From NCBI GenBank assembly GCA_017467985.1, contig JAFUJY010000284.1, positions 1 through 6,878 of the forward strand: DNA of 6,878 nt, given 5' to 3'. Origin of the DNA: Bacillota bacterium (GTDB lineage: Bacteria > Bacillota > Clostridia > Lachnospirales > Bianqueaceae). The notes beneath the pieces were generated by a model. That model ran no database searches. It saw nothing but the letters and a program-made list of their open reading frames with translations, and had not been told where the DNA came from. This document shows, piece by piece, positions 1-5,787 of this stretch. Each line of letters starts with the position of its first letter. The stretch's first letter is position 1. The position numbers and the translations under genes were made by a program.

Positions 1-1
1 T

Positions 2-592
2 TGGGGCTTGTCCAATCAAATGACAGCCCGGGCGCTGGAAAACATCGGGGCAGTTGGCGGACCTCGCTGCTGCAAACGGGATTCCTATACGGCCATACGC
101 AGTGCGGTGGAGTTTGTGGCGGAAAATATGGGGATTCACATGACCATGTCCGATGTAAAGTGCGGTCACAACCACGAGAATAATCAGTGCCTACGCAGTA
201 ACTGTCCCTACTATAATAAGAAGAAAGTGGCTTTTATTTGCGTGCATAATTCCTGCCGCAGTCAGATTGCGGAGGCCTTAGGCAAGTATTATGCAGGGGA
301 CAGATTTGACTTTTTCTCAGCGGGGACGCAGACCAAATCTCAAATCAATCAGGATGCGGTGCGGTTGATGAAGCAGCTGTATGGGATTGATATGGAGGCA
401 TCCCAGTATAGTAAGACCATGGATCAGATTCCGAAGCCGGATGTGATGATCTCCATGGGCTGCGAAGTGGAGTGTCCGTATGTGGGCCGAGGCTTTGATG
501 AGAATTGGGGGCTGGAGGATCCCACCGGCAAGAGGGACGAAGAGTTCGTGAAGATCATTCGTCAGATTGAAGAGAAAATACAAATGCTATAA
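2..592 (+). CDS. DUF5714-like tail fused to ArsC-type arsenate reductase (5' partial)
   Basis: The reading frame is open to the left edge, so the true start is probably upstream; a TTG at 8 is the first in-frame start in the window and residues are numbered from it. Residues 1-70 resemble the C-terminal part of DUF5714 proteins: a GGPRCCKRDS motif (18-26) and a cysteine-rich tail (C52, C61, C66). Residues 73-194 form an ArsC/low-molecular-weight phosphatase fold: the P-loop CVHNSCR (C78, C83, R84), a C152-x3-C156 pair suited to a disulfide relay, and the LEDPTGK acid loop (D171). Known family chemistry is reduction of arsenate to arsenite using a cysteine nucleophile and thioredoxin. No ATG lies between residue 47 and the P-loop, so the ArsC part is unlikely to be a separate gene. 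No ars regulator or efflux gene is visible downstream. The ArsC call is strong; the DUF5714 assignment is by remembered motif, and phosphatase activity is an alternative. Confidence 0.85.
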   Translation, partial: WGLSNQMTARALENIGAVGGPRCCKRDSYTAIRSAVEFVAENMGIHMTMSDVKCGHNHENNQCLRSNCPYYNKKKVAFICVHNSCRSQIAEALGKYYAGDRFDFFSAGTQTKSQINQDAVRLMKQLYGIDMEASQYSKTMDQIPKPDVMISMGCEVECPYVGRGFDENWGLEDPTGKRDEEFVKIIRQIEEKIQML

Positions 593-618
593 AGGGGGCA
601 ACAGCCCCCTTTTTTATT
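591..618 (+). terminator. Rho-independent terminator after the ArsC fusion gene
   Basis: A perfect GGGGGC/GCCCCC stem (594-599 with 604-609) with an AACA loop is extended by AAA/TTT pairing at its base and runs into a TTTTTTATT tract. It begins at the stop codon of the ArsC fusion gene and separates it from the next operon. Confidence 0.93.
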
Positions 619-624
619 GCTACA

Positions 625-691
625 AAACCCTATAAGTTTTAGCAAACATTTCCTCGGAAAAGCGAAAAACATTGCAAAAACTTATAGGTTT
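625..691. repeat. Palindromic intergenic repeat, copy 1
   Basis: An AT-rich imperfect palindrome. The left arm AAACCCTATAAGTTTTAGCAA (625-645) pairs with the right arm TTGCAAAAACTTATAGGTTT (672-691), with one mismatch and one bulged base around a loop of about 26 nt. The reverse complement of 625-687 aligns without gaps to 4580-4642 at 51 of 63 positions, with differences concentrated in the loop. It lies between the ArsC terminator and the promoter of the GntR-ABC operon and contains no ORF. It could be a REP/MITE-like element, a structured RNA hairpin or a protein-binding site; the sequence alone does not decide. Confidence 0.8.
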
Positions 692-704
692 TTACGTTAG
701 AAAA

Positions 705-721
705 AATAGGGGTTCCCTATT
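705..721. other. Short palindrome abutting the -35 box
   Basis: AATAGGG-GTT-CCCTATT is a perfect 7-bp inverted repeat with a 3-nt centre, touching the first bases of the -35 hexamer at 720. The CCCTAT half matches the outer motif of the nearby repeat arms (CCCTATAAG). It may be a factor site or chance; function is not supported beyond symmetry and position. Confidence 0.35.
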
Positions 722-748
722 GACTTTAAACCGTATTACTTGTATAAT
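720..748 (+). promoter_or_regulatory. Sigma-A promoter of the gntR-ABC operon
   Basis: The -35 TTGACT (720-725) and -10 TATAAT (743-748) are separated by 17 bp, with a TG extension just upstream of the -10 (741-742). The expected transcription start is near 755. The -10 box lies inside the first operator palindrome and the second operator covers the first transcribed bases, a layout that fits repression by the product of the first gene. Confidence 0.9.
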
Positions 749-755
749 ACAGTTA
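728..755. promoter_or_regulatory. Operator 1, overlapping the -10 box
   Basis: AAACCGTATTA-N6-TAATACAGTTA, whose inner arms GTATTA (733-738) and TAATAC (745-750) are perfectly symmetric; the full 11-bp arms match at 9 of 11 positions. The right arm contains most of the -10 element, so occupancy would block RNA polymerase. It is the first unit of a 29-bp tandem duplication (728-756 versus 757-785, 24 of 29 identical). Assignment to the adjacent YtrA-type regulator is inference from location and symmetry. Confidence 0.75.
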
Positions 756-756
756 G

Positions 757-784
757 AAACCGTATTACTCGACTAATACGGTTT
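757..784. promoter_or_regulatory. Operator 2, perfect palindrome in the 5' leader
   Basis: AAACCGTATTA (757-767), six bases, then TAATACGGTTT (774-784): a perfect 11-bp inverted repeat. It has the same half-site and the same 6-bp spacer as operator 1 and starts one base after it. It lies just downstream of the expected transcription start and ends 10 bp before the AAAGGAAG ribosome binding site of the regulator gene. In RNA it could also form a hairpin, but there is no T tract, so an operator is the better reading. Confidence 0.8.
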
Positions 785-808
785 GGAATGAGAAAGGAAG
801 AAGACGCC

Positions 809-1189
809 ATGATATCATTTGATCAATTTATTTTGGAAGACGGCGTTCCCATTTATCTGCAGATTCTGATTTATATCAAGCGCGGAATCATTGCGGGCGT
901 GATCGGGAACAATGACGAACTGCCGTCCCGGCGTGTACTATCCGCTTTACTGGGAGTCAATCCCAATACAATACAAAAGGCGTACAGATTACTGGAAGAA
1001 GAAGGGTTGATTCAGTCCCACTCGGGAGCCAAGAGTTATATGGTGCTGAGCAGGGACACGGTGGAGCGAGTTAGAGGGGAGCTGCTGGAGAACGATGCCA
1101 GGAGTATCGTCAGCGCTATGCGTCAGATGGGACTGAGCAAGGTAGAAGCTGTGAATCTAATTGAAAAGTATTGGGGGGAAGAGGAATGA
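809..1189 (+). CDS. GntR-family transcriptional regulator, YtrA subfamily
   Basis: A 126-residue DNA-binding repressor. Residues about 10-80 are the GntR winged helix-turn-helix: PIYLQI near 14-19, an IKRGIIAG helix, LPSRRVLSALLGVNPNT (39-54) as the recognition region, then the AYRLLEEEGLI wing. The remaining roughly 45 residues (ending GLSKVEAVNLIEKYW) are the short helical dimerisation tail of the YtrA subfamily, which lacks the large effector domain of other GntR proteins. The ATG at 809 is chosen because AAAGGAAG sits 8 nt upstream; in-frame starts further up fall in the promoter or just after operator 2 and lack a ribosome binding site. The gene is first in the operon, and its stop overlaps the next start (ATGA). 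YtrA-type regulators usually repress a linked ABC transporter operon; here two matching palindromes cover the promoter, so autoregulation is likely. Confidence 0.93.
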   Translation: MISFDQFILEDGVPIYLQILIYIKRGIIAGVIGNNDELPSRRVLSALLGVNPNTIQKAYRLLEEEGLIQSHSGAKSYMVLSRDTVERVRGELLENDARSIVSAMRQMGLSKVEAVNLIEKYWGEEE

Positions 1190-1899
1190 AAAAGCATGTT
1201 TCGGTGCTCATGTTATTTGCCGGAAGCACCTTTTGGAAGGTGCTGGGGATTTTGGCATTGTTAACGGTGGCGGATTGGGGAATATTATATTATTTCTCCA
1301 CCCAGCAGGCCATGCTGGACCAGATTTTTAACTACGGATTCTGGGTGTTTTTGGTTGTATCTGCCTTGATGACCTGGGTGCTGGCCCGGGTGGGATGTGC
1401 CTACGGCAGTCAAACCGGCTACACAGTGTGGCGGCTGCGCATCAGCGAAAAAAGTTATTTCCTGTGGCAGAGTTTGTATAATACCATGTGCTATTTTGTG
1501 CTGTGGGCGGTGCAGGCAGCGGTTTTATATGGCTTTGCAATATGGTACACCACCACGGCAGATCCGTCCCGGATCGGTGAGCAGACCATATTCCTGGGAT
1601 TTTACCGCAGTCAATTTGCCCATGCAGTCCTGCCCATAGAGGATGTTTGGATGTGGGTGCGCAATGTGACGGTATTCATCGGAATGGGCGTTACATCGGC
1701 ACATTTTTCCTATCAGCAGCGGTTTGGCCGCCACGGCAATGAAGTGATGGTCATGCTGGTACTGTTGGAAATGTGTTTCCGACGGAATTTGGAGGACGGC
1801 AGCATGGACATCTTTGCCATTATTATGGCAGTTTGCCTGATTGCCCTGGCCCTGTACCGTGGATTGAAATGGAGGTCCGACGATGAAAATACGTATTGA
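1186..1899 (+). CDS. ABC transporter membrane subunit, about 6 TM segments
   Basis: A 237-residue hydrophobic protein, probably a permease subunit of the transporter powered by the ATPase at 2389. Likely membrane segments are near residues 17-37, 51-70, 97-121, 156-175, 186-197 (short) and 208-225. A conserved-looking cytoplasmic loop, YTVWRLRISEKSYFLWQ (79-95), precedes the third segment and is of a type I associate with permeases of GntR-linked ABC operons. The ATG at 1186 overlaps the gntR stop and follows a purine-rich GGGGGGAAGAGG ribosome binding site; an in-frame TTG at 1171 lies upstream of that site and is rejected. No substrate-specific motif is visible. The family is named from context and topology, so permease is a good inference, while the substrate is unknown. 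The 3' end overlaps the next gene by 17 bp. Confidence 0.75.
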   Translation: MKKHVSVLMLFAGSTFWKVLGILALLTVADWGILYYFSTQQAMLDQIFNYGFWVFLVVSALMTWVLARVGCAYGSQTGYTVWRLRISEKSYFLWQSLYNTMCYFVLWAVQAAVLYGFAIWYTTTADPSRIGEQTIFLGFYRSQFAHAVLPIEDVWMWVRNVTVFIGMGVTSAHFSYQQRFGRHGNEVMVMLVLLEMCFRRNLEDGSMDIFAIIMAVCLIALALYRGLKWRSDDENTY

Positions 1900-2392
1900 T
1901 TTTGAGCGTTATGCGCCGCCGGGGATGAAGATCGGTGAGGGACTGACTGCCTTTTTCATCGCCTATGCGGGTGCCATATTTATCAGTTGCTTTTATTTCT
2001 TTAACCTGGGTGAAGAACTTCGTTCATTATACGAGTGGAACGGGGGAGAGCGGGTACTGATACAAGGCCGGATGATGAAGGATTTTGTGGAAATACTGGA
2101 CTATCACCTGGGGGGATTTGTCCTGGTGGGGCTGGTATTGATTGAGGCAGTGATTTATCAATATTTATATTTCAATGCCCACGGCAGCAAGAGCCTGTAT
2201 GTGATGAAGCGGCTGCCCAATAAGTGGGAACTACACAAGCGCTGCTGGAGCCTGCCGGTGGCGGGGATGATTTTGTGCGGTATAACCGCCTTTGTATTGA
2301 TGTTATTATTCTTCTGGGCATATATGGCTTCCACACCGGAAGTCTGCCGACTGCCCGATCAATGGGGAAAGATTTGGAGGGATTTTACATGA
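1883..2392 (+). CDS. Second ABC transporter membrane subunit, about 3 TM segments
   Basis: A 169-residue membrane protein with probable transmembrane segments near 20-41, 77-97 and 123-147. Between segments two and three is a positively charged loop, SLYVMKRLPNKWELHKR (104-120), which looks like a cytoplasmic coupling loop and resembles sequences I recall from membrane subunits of GntR-linked ABC transporters. GGAGG at 1871-1875 gives 7-nt spacing to the ATG at 1883, inside the end of the preceding gene, so the two are probably translationally coupled and form a heteromeric membrane component. The stop overlaps the ATPase start (ATGA). The protein is short for a permease; I see no frameshift, so a small split subunit is more likely than a truncation. 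The substrate cannot be deduced. Confidence 0.72.
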   Translation: MKIRIDFERYAPPGMKIGEGLTAFFIAYAGAIFISCFYFFNLGEELRSLYEWNGGERVLIQGRMMKDFVEILDYHLGGFVLVGLVLIEAVIYQYLYFNAHGSKSLYVMKRLPNKWELHKRCWSLPVAGMILCGITAFVLMLLFFWAYMASTPEVCRLPDQWGKIWRDFT

Positions 2393-3123
2393 TTGAACTG
2401 AAAAATATTTATAAGTCTTATCTTGGGAAAAAGGCGCTGGTAGATGTAAGCCTGCAGCTGCCCCGGGGAGAAATCGTGGGTTTATTTGGTGAAAATGGCG
2501 CCGGCAAGACCACGATGATGAAGTGTATTTTGGATTTTATTACTTATGATGGTGAAATTACGCTGGATGGCCAGCCCATTACCCGCCGTAATATTGACAA
2601 AATTTCCTTTGCCACCAGTGAGCATTCCTTCTTTCCCAATTTGTCCGCTTTGGGACACGCGGAGTTTTACAAAGAACATTTTCCGAAATTTAATGAAAAA
2701 CGGTTTAAGGCGTTGATGGAGTTCTTTGAACTGCCCATGCACAAGAACATTAAGTCCTTTTCTATGGGTCAGAAAAATCAGTTTGAAGTGATTATGGCCC
2801 TGAGCCAGGGGGCGGATTACATTTTGATGGATGAACCCTTTGCCGGCAACGATGTGTTCAACCGAGAGGATTTTTATAAGGTACTGTTGGGGATTTTGGA
2901 GCCCCATGAGACGGTGCTCTTGTCCACCCATTTGATTGAGGAGGTTTCGGACTTTATCGGACGGGCGATTTTGATTCGCAAGGGACAGATCGTAGGGGAT
3001 GTGACCACTTCTGAACTGGAGGATGAAGGCAAAGACCTGATGAGTTATATTAAGGAGACCTATCGCTATCGTGCTGATCGTGTGAGCAAGGCGCTGAATG
3101 ATTTGGCCGGCGGGGAGGGATAA
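2389..3123 (+). CDS. ABC transporter ATP-binding protein
   Basis: A 244-residue cytoplasmic ATPase subunit of the adjacent transporter. Visible motifs in order: Walker A GENGAGKT (34-41), a signature region SFSMGQKNQ (123-131) that is degenerate relative to LSGGQ, Walker B YILMDEP (144-150, catalytic E149), D-loop region FAGNDVF, and the switch histidine in STHLIEE (H181). Where the Q-loop glutamine is expected the sequence reads FATSEHSFFP (74-83), so the usual glutamine is replaced. This pattern fits the ABC-2/YtrB-like exporter group rather than importers. The ATG at 2389 has GGAGGG 7 nt upstream and overlaps the previous stop; an in-frame start at 2224 would add 55 residues read from inside the upstream membrane gene and is rejected. 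The lack of a solute-binding gene in the operon also favours export. The ATPase call is firm, the substrate unknown. Confidence 0.96.
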   Translation: MIELKNIYKSYLGKKALVDVSLQLPRGEIVGLFGENGAGKTTMMKCILDFITYDGEITLDGQPITRRNIDKISFATSEHSFFPNLSALGHAEFYKEHFPKFNEKRFKALMEFFELPMHKNIKSFSMGQKNQFEVIMALSQGADYILMDEPFAGNDVFNREDFYKVLLGILEPHETVLLSTHLIEEVSDFIGRAILIRKGQIVGDVTTSELEDEGKDLMSYIKETYRYRADRVSKALNDLAGGEG

Positions 3124-3125
3124 AA

Positions 3126-4553
3126 ATGCGTAAAGCGTTAATCGCAATGGTGGTGCTGCTGGTTTTATCGGCAGCGGGCCTGACCTGGATGAATGTGGAT
3201 GTGAATGCAGCCCGGGATCAGGTGGTGATGACGGAGTCCGTCGCCCGTGGGGATACTTCTGTGGTGGAAGGACTGGCGGTGGATGTCTATGCCCATTATA
3301 ATGACCAGCTGTTTTGGGATACAACCTTTACGTTGGGGGCAGAACCCCAGGCCGACACGGAGTATGAGTTTTATCAGTTTAAACATACTCCGGAGGTGCC
3401 GCCTTCATACACGGGGCTGCGGCTGGAAACAGCCATCAGCTATGGTATCGACTGGAATGCTAACAGCGGCCTCAATGTGGCCTATAATGAACTGTATGAT
3501 TCGCTGAAACCTGGAGAAGAAGCCACGAAGGTTATCTGGCTGAAGGATTATTATGAGTATTATCCCATTACGGCGGAGTTGAGTGTTCCGTGGTCAAGGC
3601 AACGTGGAGCGAATTATTATCCTGAGGATGATCCGGAGCCGGGGACCTATTATTATGTGATCGCAAAGCTGAATGAACTTATTAAGATCCCAATGCTGGA
3701 GGAGGAATGTGTGGAAATTTCCATTTCTCTTAGTGCCAGCGGAAGCTCTTCTTCCATGGGCTGGGGGCATTCCATGGAGGGGACGGACGCCTACTATGTG
3801 GGAGGCCAAAGTGTGTTCAATGATGAGGCGGTATACTTTACCTTTTCTGCCCGTACAGAACAAGGCAAACTAGTGGACTTGAGTCAACTGAAGGAAGGCT
3901 ATGGAATCTATCGTATCCCTCGGGTAGAGGTGGATGAAGAAGAAAAGTCCAAGTATGTGGGTTTGGATGCAGACCGGATGGAGATGGTCTATGAGCTGGA
4001 TCCGGAATGGGAGATGGAATGGTTTGAACTGGATCCCCTGGATGAGAGCCATCTGCGGATGATCACCCGCCTGAAGAGTGAAAATACCTTTGTGTTCACA
4101 CTGATTGATCTGAATACCATGGAGACGCTACAGGAATTTACGCTGGCAGAACCGGAAAAGGAAGAATGGTGGTTCATCCAGGATGAGGGGGAATTCATCG
4201 TGATGTGCTTGCGTAACGAAACAGCTGTGGTGTTGGTGCGGGATGAAGAGGGACACTTCTCCATCGATCTGACTGCGCCCTTGGCGGATGACAGTATCCT
4301 CAGCGACTGGTACGACATTGATAAGATGGATATGGATTATAAGGATGGTCGCCTTGCGGTGGTGGACACCATGCGGGATGAGATTTGGTATTCCTATGAA
4401 TCCTGCGGTGTAAAAGTGCTGGTGCTGGACGAGACCGGTGAGATTTTCTACGGCGAATATACCAGTAGTTTGTCCAAGGGGGACTTGGCGGACAATTATT
4501 ATGATCGCTGCATACCGCTGGACTACGATCCCCTGACCATTCGCTGGGAGTAA
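3126..4553 (+). CDS. Exported or membrane-anchored protein of unknown function, last gene of the ABC operon
   Basis: A 475-residue protein that I do not assign to a named family. The N-terminus is a signal peptide or anchor: MRK followed by a hydrophobic stretch (4-20), with a possible cleavage site after VNA (26-28); there is no lipobox cysteine. The mature part is acidic and rich in aromatic and beta-forming residues. Residues 36-110 include ARGDTSVVEGLAVDV and LFWDTTFTLG, and 205-217 is a Ser/Gly-rich turn. From about 280 the chain alternates strands and acidic turns (for example TFVFTLIDLNTMETL, VVLVRDEEGHFSI, KVLVLDETGEIFYG), suggestive of beta-propeller-like blades, which is a guess from pattern. 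Four cysteines are present (195, 361, 427, 462). A GGGGAGGGA ribosome binding site and a gap of two bases after the ATPase stop put it firmly in the operon. It is probably an extracytoplasmic partner of the transporter, inferred only from position. Confidence 0.85.
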   Translation: MRKALIAMVVLLVLSAAGLTWMNVDVNAARDQVVMTESVARGDTSVVEGLAVDVYAHYNDQLFWDTTFTLGAEPQADTEYEFYQFKHTPEVPPSYTGLRLETAISYGIDWNANSGLNVAYNELYDSLKPGEEATKVIWLKDYYEYYPITAELSVPWSRQRGANYYPEDDPEPGTYYYVIAKLNELIKIPMLEEECVEISISLSASGSSSSMGWGHSMEGTDAYYVGGQSVFNDEAVYFTFSARTEQGKLVDLSQLKEGYGIYRIPRVEVDEEEKSKYVGLDADRMEMVYELDPEWEMEWFELDPLDESHLRMITRLKSENTFVFTLIDLNTMETLQEFTLAEPEKEEWWFIQDEGEFIVMCLRNETAVVLVRDEEGHFSIDLTAPLADDSILSDWYDIDKMDMDYKDGRLAVVDTMRDEIWYSYESCGVKVLVLDETGEIFYGEYTSSLSKGDLADNYYDRCIPLDYDPLTIRWE

Positions 4554-4577
4554 GGGGCCGCTAGGCGGATTACAAAT

Positions 4578-4642
4578 CCCTATAAGTTTTTGCAATGTTT
4601 TTGCGTTTTTAGGACAATCATTTGCAAAAACTTATAGGGTTT
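4578..4642. repeat. Palindromic intergenic repeat, copy 2 (inverted relative to copy 1)
   Basis: A perfect 18-bp inverted repeat: CCCTATAAGTTTTTGCAA (4578-4595) and TTGCAAAAACTTATAGGG (4622-4639) around a 26-nt AT-rich loop. Positions 4580-4642 match the reverse complement of 625-687 at 51 of 63 positions with no gap. It begins 24 nt after the last stop of the ABC operon, for which I see no other convincing terminator; the hairpin is followed by only three T residues, so it would be a weak terminator at best. Its right end touches the -35 box of the candidate promoter at 4641. Confidence 0.85.
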
Positions 4643-4669
4643 GGCAAGGGGGAAAAGCACCGATGTAAT
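4641..4669 (+). promoter_or_regulatory. Candidate promoter of the substrate-binding lipoprotein gene
   Basis: TTGGCA (4641-4646), a 17-bp spacer and TGTAAT (4664-4669); each hexamer differs from consensus at one position. It gives a leader of about 40 nt with GGGAGGA (4703-4709) before the ATG at 4715. No riboswitch-like conserved core is recognisable in the short leader. Confidence 0.6.
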
Positions 4670-4714
4670 TGCTGCTGCATACCATAATTTTGTAATCATT
4701 CCGGGAGGAATACG

Positions 4715-5713
4715 ATGAAAAAATTATTGGCAGCAGTGTTGACAGTGTGTTTGGCGGCGGTGACAGTTCTGGGATGTGCACCGAAAACAGAAGATGAGGG
4801 GTTACAAAAGCTGGTATTAAACGAGGTTGTACATTCTGTTTTCTACGCGCCCCAGTATGTGGCCATGGAGCTGGGCTTTTTCGAAGAAGAGGGAATTGAT
4901 TTGCAGGTGGATGTGGGCAATGGTGCCGACAAATCCATGACGGCAGTGCTTTCCGGCAATGCGGATGTGGCATTGTGCGGAACAGAGGCAGCCATCTACG
5001 TACATGCAGAGGGAAGGGAAGATGTGCCGATGGTATTTGCCCAGCTGACCCAGCGGGCCGGCAATTTCCTGGTGGGCCGAGAGGCCGATCCGGATTTTCA
5101 GTGGACAGATCTGAAAGGCCAGACCATCATCGGGGGCCGAGAGGGAGGAATGCCCCAGATGGTTCTGGAATATATTCTAAAGAAGAATGGTCTGGATCCG
5201 GATAAGGATCTGGAGATCATCACCAATTTGGATCTGTCCGCTACCGCCGGTGCCTTTGTGGCAGGGACGGGGGCCTACACCGCCGAGTTTGAGCCCGGTG
5301 CCACCACGCTGGAAGAAGGGGGCAACGGATATGTGGTCGCCTCCATGGGTGTGGATTCGGGCTATGTGCCTTACACGGTTTACATGACCGCGGAGTCTAT
5401 CATCGCCGAGAAGGCAGCCTTGATACAGGGGTTCACCAATGCCATTTACAAGGGGCAGCAGTGGGTGGCTCAGCACACTGCCGAGGAAATCGCCGAAGTG
5501 ATCCACCCCCAATTTGCGGAGACGGAACTGGCCACCTTGGCTAAAATTATTGAGCGCTACCAAGTGCAGGACACCTGGAAAACCGATCCGATCTTTACTG
5601 AGGATGCTCTGCGGCTGATGGAAGACGTGCTGCGTGAGGCCGGTCAGTATGACGGACAGCTGGAGTACGAGGCCATTGCCAATACCCAGATGGCAGAAAA
5701 AGCAATGAAATAA
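4715..5713 (+). CDS. ABC transporter substrate-binding lipoprotein, NMT1/SsuA/THI5-like
   Basis: A 332-residue solute-binding protein predicted to be anchored outside the cell membrane. The signal peptide (MKK plus a hydrophobic core to residue 17) ends in a lipobox VLGC with lipid-modified C21. The mature part has the features of the NMT1/SsuA/TauA superfamily (periplasmic-binding fold type II): YAPQYVAMELGFFEEEGID (44-62), a GADKSMTAVLSGNADVAL segment (70-87), the second-lobe entry WTDLKGQTIIGGREGG (130-145), and YILKKNGLDP (153-162). Members bind sulfonates, taurine, nitrate or pyrimidine precursors of thiamine; the ligand cannot be told from sequence here. The ATG at 4715 follows GGGAGGA. 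No permease or ATPase gene is adjacent: a terminator follows directly and the upstream ABC operon looks like an exporter, so this is an orphan binding protein that may serve a transporter encoded elsewhere. Confidence 0.92.
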   Translation: MKKLLAAVLTVCLAAVTVLGCAPKTEDEGLQKLVLNEVVHSVFYAPQYVAMELGFFEEEGIDLQVDVGNGADKSMTAVLSGNADVALCGTEAAIYVHAEGREDVPMVFAQLTQRAGNFLVGREADPDFQWTDLKGQTIIGGREGGMPQMVLEYILKKNGLDPDKDLEIITNLDLSATAGAFVAGTGAYTAEFEPGATTLEEGGNGYVVASMGVDSGYVPYTVYMTAESIIAEKAALIQGFTNAIYKGQQWVAQHTAEEIAEVIHPQFAETELATLAKIIERYQVQDTWKTDPIFTEDALRLMEDVLREAGQYDGQLEYEAIANTQMAEKAMK

Positions 5714-5716
5714 TGG

Positions 5717-5755
5717 AATGCGCCCGGGGCAGAGGGAACCTCGGGCGCATTTTTA
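5717..5755 (+). terminator. Rho-independent terminator after the binding-protein gene
   Basis: ATGCGCCCG (5718-5726) pairs with CGGGCGCAT (5742-5750) as a perfect 9-bp GC-rich stem, with further pairing possible inside the loop (GG with CC), followed by a TTTT tract. It starts four bases after the stop codon and makes the lipoprotein gene monocistronic. Confidence 0.93.
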
Positions 5756-5787
5756 TCGTAAATTTTTTGTGAGAATCTAAAAAACAG

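Noticed and set aside
1..183. Alternative + frame reading from the left edge
   Set aside because: It overlaps the ArsC fusion frame, gives a Gly/Cys/Arg-rich product with no family match, and stops inside the real gene.
625..691. Repeat considered as a CRISPR unit or IS terminal repeat
   Set aside because: There are only two copies 4 kb apart, no regular spacers, no cas or transposase gene, and no clear target-site duplication.
757..784. Palindrome read as a transcription terminator or attenuator
   Set aside because: The stem is AT-rich with a 6-nt loop and no following T tract, and it repeats the operator next to it, so an operator explains it better.
740..808. Longer N-terminus for the GntR regulator using TTG at 740 or ATG at 788
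   Set aside because: TTG at 740 is inside the promoter, upstream of the expected transcription start; ATG at 788 lies four bases past operator 2 without a ribosome binding site. The ATG at 809 has AAAGGAAG at proper spacing and gives the usual YtrA-type length.
2482..3324. Minus-strand open frame of 280 codons opposite the ATPase gene
   Set aside because: It is antisense to a gene with intact ABC motifs, has a low-complexity Pro/His/Arg-rich start, no plausible ribosome binding site or family resemblance, and spans two real genes.
4558..4579. Small hairpins CCGC-TAG-GCGG and GGATT-ACA-AATCC after the exported-protein gene, considered as a terminator
   Set aside because: The stems are only four and five pairs, overlap each other and have no T tract.
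4128..4595. Minus-strand open frame covering the end of the exported-protein gene and the intergenic repeat
   Set aside because: Its composition mirrors the codons of the + strand gene, it starts inside the palindromic repeat region, and it has no recognisable domain.
4670..4714. Possible riboswitch (for example TPP) before the NMT1-type binding protein
   Set aside because: The leader is only about 40 nt and contains no recognisable riboswitch core.
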